In this document: piece after piece, positions 60,503-64,000 of the stretch
Layout of the letters: each line of letters opens with the position of its first letter
How positions within the stretch are numbered: the stretch's first letter is position 1
Source: Pseudomonadota bacterium
GTDB lineage: Bacteria; Pseudomonadota; Gammaproteobacteria; Burkholderiales; Rhodocyclaceae
Length of the DNA: 64,000 bases
Direction of reading: 5' to 3'
Assembly (NCBI GenBank): GCA_018261905.1
Contig: JAGTRU010000026.1
Coordinates: 1-64,000 of the forward strand
Translations under genes and position numbers: made by a program
Notes under the pieces: model-generated
Seen by the model: the letters and a program-made list of their open reading frames with translations, nothing else
Databases searched by the model: none
What the model was told of the DNA's origin: nothing

Positions 60503-60535
60503 AATGGGGAAATTCCACTGCGGAATTTCCCCATT
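60503..60535. repeat. Long perfect palindrome between sspB and ybiB
   Basis: Arms of 14 bp, AATGGGGAAATTCC (60503-60516) and GGAATTTCCCCATT (60522-60535), are separated by five bases. No T-run follows, so it is either a terminator-like hairpin after sspB or a binding site for a regulator of the sigma-54 promoter 30 bases downstream. Confidence 0.6.
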
Positions 60536-60563
60536 TGTCATGCAAGTCCATGATTTTGCGACT

Positions 60564-60578
60564 TGGCACGCCTGTTGC
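60564..60578 (+). promoter_or_regulatory. Sigma-54 (-24/-12) promoter before ybiB
   Basis: TGGCACGCCTGTTGC is a full consensus match (TGGCACG-N4-TTGC). The start of transcription would be near 60590, leaving a leader of about 184 bases to ybiB. The gene-free region 60476-60773 contains only this promoter and the palindrome. Confidence 0.82.
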
Positions 60579-60773
60579 TCGAAGCGGTAATCGTGAAAAC
60601 CGAATTTCAATCCAGTTGTCGCACGTCTGCTCGCTACCGAAGCGGACGACGAGCTGACCGTCACGGCCAGTAGGCCAGTGCGCTGGGCCAGGGGCTGGCT
60701 TGGTTTGAGCAAGGGTATTCACAAAATATCGATGGCAACAGACCGCGTCCTTTGAGTGCGGCAGGAGGAAACA

Positions 60774-61766
60774 ATGAGCTACGCCCACTACATCAGAGAA
60801 ATCGGACGCGGCGCCCAGGGGGCGCGTGACCTGTCGAGTGATGACGCCCGCCAGCTTTACGCCGCCATTCTCGATGGCGGCGTTGCCGATCTCGAGCTGG
60901 GTGCCATCCTCCTTGCCTTCCGCGTCAAGGGTGAGTCGCTCGATGAAATGCTTGGCTTCCTGGCGGCCGCCGACGAGCGCACGCAACATCTGGAGATGCC
61001 GCATGGCCGGGTGCGGCCGATCGTGCTGCCGAGCTATAACGGGGCCCGCAAGGAAGCCAATTTAACGCCGCTCCTCGCCCTGCTCCTGCAGCGTTTCGGC
61101 GTGCCGGTCCTGGTCCATGGCCTGCTCGAGGGCTTTGGCCGGGTGACTACCGGTCATGTATTCCGCGAACTTGGCATCATGCCGGCCGTCAGCACCACGC
61201 AGGCGCAGGGCATGCTGCAGGAGAGCGGGCTGGCTTTCGTGCCGCTCAGCGCCCTGGCGCCGGGGATGCACAACATGCTCGCCCTGCGGGCTCGTCTCGG
61301 GCTGCGCAACAGCGCCCACAGCCTGGTCAAGATGCTCAATCCCTTTGCCGGCGAGGCAGTTTTGGTGGCGCCGGCGACGCATCCCGAATTTGTCGACCTG
61401 ATGCGCAACATGCTGCTCGGTCGCGGCGAAAGGGCGATTCTCCTGCGCGGTACGGAAGGGGAGCCCTTTGCCAACCCGAAACGGCGCCCCCGCCTGGAAT
61501 ATCTTCACGACGGCATGGTCGAGGTACTGTTTGAGGCCGAGCACGAAAGCCTGCGTGCCCTGCCCAATCTGCCGGATGGCGCGGATGCCGTAATGACGGC
61601 GAAATGGACCCAGCGCGTGCTCGACAAGCAGTCCACCATCCCCAAGCCGATCGCCAATCAATTGGCCTGCCTGCTTTATGCCAGTGGCTACGCCGAAGAC
61701 TTCAATCAGGCCAAGGCCATTGTTGCCGTCGAAGCCAATGCGTTGGCGGCGACCAATGGCGGCTGA
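60774..61766 (+). CDS. ybiB: YbiB-like protein (TrpD2 family)
   Basis: This 330-residue protein has the fold of anthranilate phosphoribosyltransferase. YIREIGRGAQGARDLSSDDA at the start, HGLLEGFGRVTTGHVFRELG (in parts), and LLYASGYAEDFNQAKA at the end match the YbiB group, which bind nucleic acid and lack the TrpD reaction. AGGAGG precedes the ATG. It lies behind a sigma-54 promoter and before a sirohydrochlorin chelatase gene, as in some nitrate assimilation clusters. Confidence 0.86.
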   Translation: MSYAHYIREIGRGAQGARDLSSDDARQLYAAILDGGVADLELGAILLAFRVKGESLDEMLGFLAAADERTQHLEMPHGRVRPIVLPSYNGARKEANLTPLLALLLQRFGVPVLVHGLLEGFGRVTTGHVFRELGIMPAVSTTQAQGMLQESGLAFVPLSALAPGMHNMLALRARLGLRNSAHSLVKMLNPFAGEAVLVAPATHPEFVDLMRNMLLGRGERAILLRGTEGEPFANPKRRPRLEYLHDGMVEVLFEAEHESLRALPNLPDGADAVMTAKWTQRVLDKQSTIPKPIANQLACLLYASGYAEDFNQAKAIVAVEANALAATNGG

Positions 61767-61843
61767 CCGGCGCCGACCGAAAAACTTTCCGGGATGGCCG
61801 TGGTCGACAGAGAATTGCCCCAATTTGGGATAAAGTTCCTGCG

Positions 61844-62224
61844 ATGAAAACTGCTCTCGTCCTCTTCGCCCATGGCGCCCGCGATCCCGAGTGGGCTGCT
61901 CCACTGCGCCGGGTTCGCGCCAGTATCGTGCAGCGCTCGCCGGCTATGCCGGTCGAGCTGGCTTTCCTCGAATTCTTGGCGCCAACCCTGCCCGAATGCG
62001 CCGCCGAACTGATCCGGCAGGGCGCCGACAAAGTGGTGATCCTGCCCATGTTCATTGCCCGCGGAGGCCATCTGAAGCGCGAAGTGCCGGAAATGCTCGA
62101 CGCCCTGCGGCAGGTCTACCCCGATGTCGAATTTGTCCTGCAGCAAGCAGTCGGTGAAAACGCAGCGGTGATCCGGGCGATGGCCGATGTCGCGCTCGAG
62201 TTGGCCGAGCTGCCGCCCGCCTGA
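61844..62224 (+). CDS. cbiX: Sirohydrochlorin chelatase, short single-domain CbiX/SirB type
   Basis: This 126-residue single-domain chelatase begins ALVLFAHGARDPEWA (catalytic His) and has VVILPMFIARGGHLKREVP with the second His. In CbiX-S proteins two chains form the active unit. Since a long CbiX is dedicated to the cob operon, this copy more likely puts iron into sirohydrochlorin for siroheme, needed by assimilatory nitrite reductase. It is downstream of ybiB by 77 bases and probably in its transcript. Confidence 0.85.
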   Translation: MKTALVLFAHGARDPEWAAPLRRVRASIVQRSPAMPVELAFLEFLAPTLPECAAELIRQGADKVVILPMFIARGGHLKREVPEMLDALRQVYPDVEFVLQQAVGENAAVIRAMADVALELAELPPA

Positions 62225-62274
62225 GCGAAGCCGCTTGGCCGCGTTCGCTCCCGTTGCTCCTGGAAAAAGCATTT

Positions 62275-62416
62275 GAACCGCGCAGACGCAGAGATGCCGA
62301 GGAAAGTCAATGACTGACCCGGTTTATTCGGCACACCATCTGGGTGTGCCGCAAAACGACGCAGGCGCCGGTTTTTCCGATCTTCTCTGCGACTCTGCGC
62401 TAGGGTTTCGCGGTTG
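62275..62416. repeat. Dispersed repeat with inverted ends, copy 2
   Basis: The left end AACCGCGCAGACGCAGAGAT and the right end TCTCTGCGACTCTGCGC with a terminal CGCGGTT form an imperfect inverted repeat. An inner hairpin GGCACACCATCTGGGTGTGCC lies in the centre. The left half aligns with 26840-26873 (shared GCAGAGATGCCGAGGAAA). No gene is present. Confidence 0.65.
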
Positions 62417-62424
62417 ATGCCGGC

Positions 62425-62452
62425 GAAAAAAACCCAGCCGCTCGGGCTGGGT
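62425..62452 (-). terminator. Terminator of the small conserved-looking gene at 62502
   Basis: On the minus strand the stem ACCCAGCC / GGCTGGGT is followed by a run of seven T's. It lies about 50 bases after the stop of the 91-residue gene. Confidence 0.85.
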
Positions 62453-62501
62453 CGTGGCCGGCAGGTTGCCGGTCAAGGGCCCCCTAGGGACGAGGGGGAT
62501 T

Positions 62502-62777
62502 TCAGGTTGGCGTGGCGGAGGGAATCGGGTGAGTGCGCTGCAGGTGCTGGTAGGTCTTGGACAAGTCCTGCGCTCGGTCATAACGCCCACATTCGAGAGC
62601 GTGGGCCATGTTTTCGATAATCATCGAGTGCAGACGACAGACGCCTTCCGGTGAGCAGAGCAGCACCTCGCTCAGTTCGGCTGCCACGGTTACGGGGATA
62701 TGTTCGTGTTCGGCAATGGCTTCAATCTCGCCAGTGTCCAGATCACAGTAATCAAGAACATCTTGCATAGACAGCAT
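62502..62777 (-). CDS. Hypothetical small protein
   Basis: This 91-residue soluble protein is acidic in its first half (DVLDYCDLDTGEIEAIAEHEHIP, in parts) and helical in the second (HSMIIENMAHALECGRYDRA). It has a strong GGAGGA ribosome site and its own terminator, so I regard it as real. No family is recognised. Position near nitrogen genes hints at a shared context but proves nothing. Confidence 0.65.
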   Translation of the reverse strand: MLSMQDVLDYCDLDTGEIEAIAEHEHIPVTVAAELSEVLLCSPEGVCRLHSMIIENMAHALECGRYDRAQDLSKTYQHLQRTHPIPSATPT

Positions 62778-62912
62778 GTCTTCCTCCTTCGATAGGCAAG
62801 GCGATAAGGTCGCCTATCAATCAACGGCCGGTTATTGTGTGGTGTCCGCCTTGTGATTTTTATCGGTGGTGGATCATCTATTTCTAGCCCAGTTGGCCGA
62901 TAAAGCAAGACT

Positions 62913-63689
62913 TCAAATCCGCAGCTGGTGGCCGGCCAGTAGTGGGCTCGCGGCGAGTCGTTCGAGCATCGGCAGAAGGTTGAGGCGGAAGTCTTTTTTC
63001 AGTTGTTTGGCCCGTTCGAGCATTTCATCGAGGGTTACCTCGACGGCCAGTCCGCCGGTCGCGTAAGCGATGGTGTTGCCGCTGTCGCAGGGCGGCAAGA
63101 CGGCGATACGGCCGTCAAACGCGGCCTCGATCAGGGCAATGCTGCCCTGAAAATTCTTGTTGCCGCCGAGCAGATTGACCGCGAGCAAGCCGCGCTCGCT
63201 GAGGCGGGCCCGACACGCCGAATAGAACGGCGCGGTATCGAGGGCGCCGGCCCGGGCTTCCGGATCGTAGCCGTCAACCAGAATGAGGTCGAACGGGCGC
63301 TCGCCGGCCAGCATGTAATCGGCGCCGCAGCCGATCACCACGTCCAGACGGCGCGGGTCGTCGGGCAGTTTGAAATATTGCCGGGCGACAAATTCGACCT
63401 GTGGGTTGATTTCGACGACGGTGATCCGGCAATCCGGCAGGTAGCGGTAGATGAACTTGGCCAGCGAGCCGGCGCCGAGGCCGACCAGCAGTGCCTGGCG
63501 TGGCCACTGGGCGGGGGGGCGAAGGAGCAGGCCGGCCAGCATTTCCCGGGTGTAGGCGAGTTCCAGTGACCAGGGACGGGCAATGCGCATGGCGCCTTGT
63601 ACCCATTCCGAACCGAAATGCAGGTAGCGAATGCCGGCTTCTTCGCTGATGTCTACGGAGTGGCGAGGGGTTTTTTTTGCGTGGCGCAT
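62913..63689 (-). CDS. Spermidine synthase-like (PABMT-fold) protein
   Basis: This 258-residue protein has the Rossmann SAM/dcSAM fold: ALLVGLGAGSLAKFIYRYLP near residue 66, VVEINPQVEFVARQYF and LILVDGYDP. It lacks the N-terminal beta domain's typical spermidine synthase length, so it is better named spermidine-synthase-like. The ATG at 63689 is chosen. The 207 bases to nasT contain no gene. Confidence 0.78.
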   Translation of the reverse strand: MRHAKKTPRHSVDISEEAGIRYLHFGSEWVQGAMRIARPWSLELAYTREMLAGLLLRPPAQWPRQALLVGLGAGSLAKFIYRYLPDCRITVVEINPQVEFVARQYFKLPDDPRRLDVVIGCGADYMLAGERPFDLILVDGYDPEARAGALDTAPFYSACRARLSERGLLAVNLLGGNKNFQGSIALIEAAFDGRIAVLPPCDSGNTIAYATGGLAVEVTLDEMLERAKQLKKDFRLNLLPMLERLAASPLLAGHQLRI

Positions 63690-63896
63690 GAAGTGAGCGG
63701 GAAAAGGGCCGTCAGCGCGGCAGCGCGAGCACGGCAAAAATAATGAAAAAACTCGGAGTGGCAAGACAGAACAGTTTGCCGCGGGATGTTGAAAGAGGCG
63801 ACATACTGCCACGAATCCGCTTGGCTTCGGGCATCGGAGCGTGGCAGGCGGGCTGTTGGCGGGATCGAGGGGAATGGTTATTGCTTGATTCTCGAC

Positions 63897-64000
63897 ATGC
63901 TACGTATCCTGGTCATCGATGAATCGCAATCCCGTGCCGCCGAACTCTGTGCGGGGCTGATACGCGCCGGGCACCAGGTGGCGGCGGTGCTTTCCTCGGC
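63897..64000 (+). CDS. nasT: NasT-type response regulator, 5' end only
   Basis: The first 34 residues, starting MLRILVIDESQSRAAELC and continuing LIRAGHQVAAVLSS, match the receiver domain of AmiR/NasT antitermination regulators, where the acidic D/E pair near the start forms part of the phosphorylation pocket. The C-terminal ANTAR domain would lie beyond the window. NasT controls nitrate assimilation genes by antitermination. Confidence 0.7.
   Translation, partial: MLRILVIDESQSRAAELCAGLIRAGHQVAAVLSS

Noticed and set aside
1-64000. CRISPR arrays, tRNA genes, prophage or complete insertion sequences
   Set aside because: I looked for regular direct repeats with spacers, cloverleaf signatures, integrases and transposases in the gaps and found none. 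Only non-coding repeats are present.

Overview
The window looks like a chromosomal segment of a GC-rich betaproteobacterium, most likely of the Rhodocyclales (Dechloromonas/Azonexus-like). This is an inference from gene content: a bc1 complex next to sspAB, a PHA phasin, acetone carboxylase with a sigma-54 activator, an oxygen-independent cobalamin cluster, and the start of a NasT-type regulator. No marker gene complete enough for firm classification is present. The left edge catches the last bases of a 5S rRNA gene and its terminator, so an rRNA operon lies just upstream.

Layout. (1) 116-3156: a nucleoside permease and a divergent surface 5'-nucleotidase lipoprotein form a nucleotide salvage pair. 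(2) 3181-14697, all on the minus strand: a cobalamin riboswitch, the CbiMNQO cobalt/ECF transporter, then cobM, cbiX, cbiC/cobH, cbiD, cobL, cobI, cbiG (split into two genes around a repeat element), cobJ and a 2Fe-2S ferredoxin. Most junctions are ATGA overlaps. CbiD, CbiG and CbiX point to the early-cobalt (anaerobic) route. (3) 14738-19332: an Lrp/AsnC regulator divergent from a homodimeric E1 and a single-lipoyl E2 of a 2-oxoacid dehydrogenase. (4) 19402-29508: a fatty-acid desaturase, a one-piece arginase/ornithine aminotransferase fusion, and mostly single accessory genes (pirin, DUF998, DUF4239-like, RNase H-like, DUF1993, GST, lipoproteins). (5) 29536-39310: an acetone utilisation island with a sigma-54 activator, a clear -24/-12 promoter, acxABC, a fused succinyl-CoA:3-ketoacid CoA-transferase, a small coupled ORF and a PcaC-family protein. 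It would turn acetone and CO2 into acetoacetate and then acetoacetyl-CoA. (6) 39365-50100: housekeeping and accessory genes (YkgJ-like, tag, hflX, phasin, RRM protein, Na+/H+ antiporter, GapN-like dehydrogenase, ProQ, an orphan ugpB-ugpQ pair). (7) 50240-60475: conserved core genes alaS, ompW with an FNR-type box, 4.5S RNA, dnaX-ybaB-recR, petABC and sspAB. (8) 60564-64000: a perfect-looking sigma-54 promoter before ybiB and a short sirohydrochlorin chelatase, a small conserved-looking ORF, a spermidine-synthase-like protein and the 5' end of nasT. This suggests the edge of a nitrate-assimilation region.

Most notable: the 697-residue arginase-ornithine aminotransferase fusion; petB, which lacks about 38 bp and is frameshifted in transmembrane helix C; cbiG split around an inverted-repeat element; a GapN-like enzyme without the usual catalytic glutamate; and two sigma-54 promoters linked to carbon and nitrogen use.
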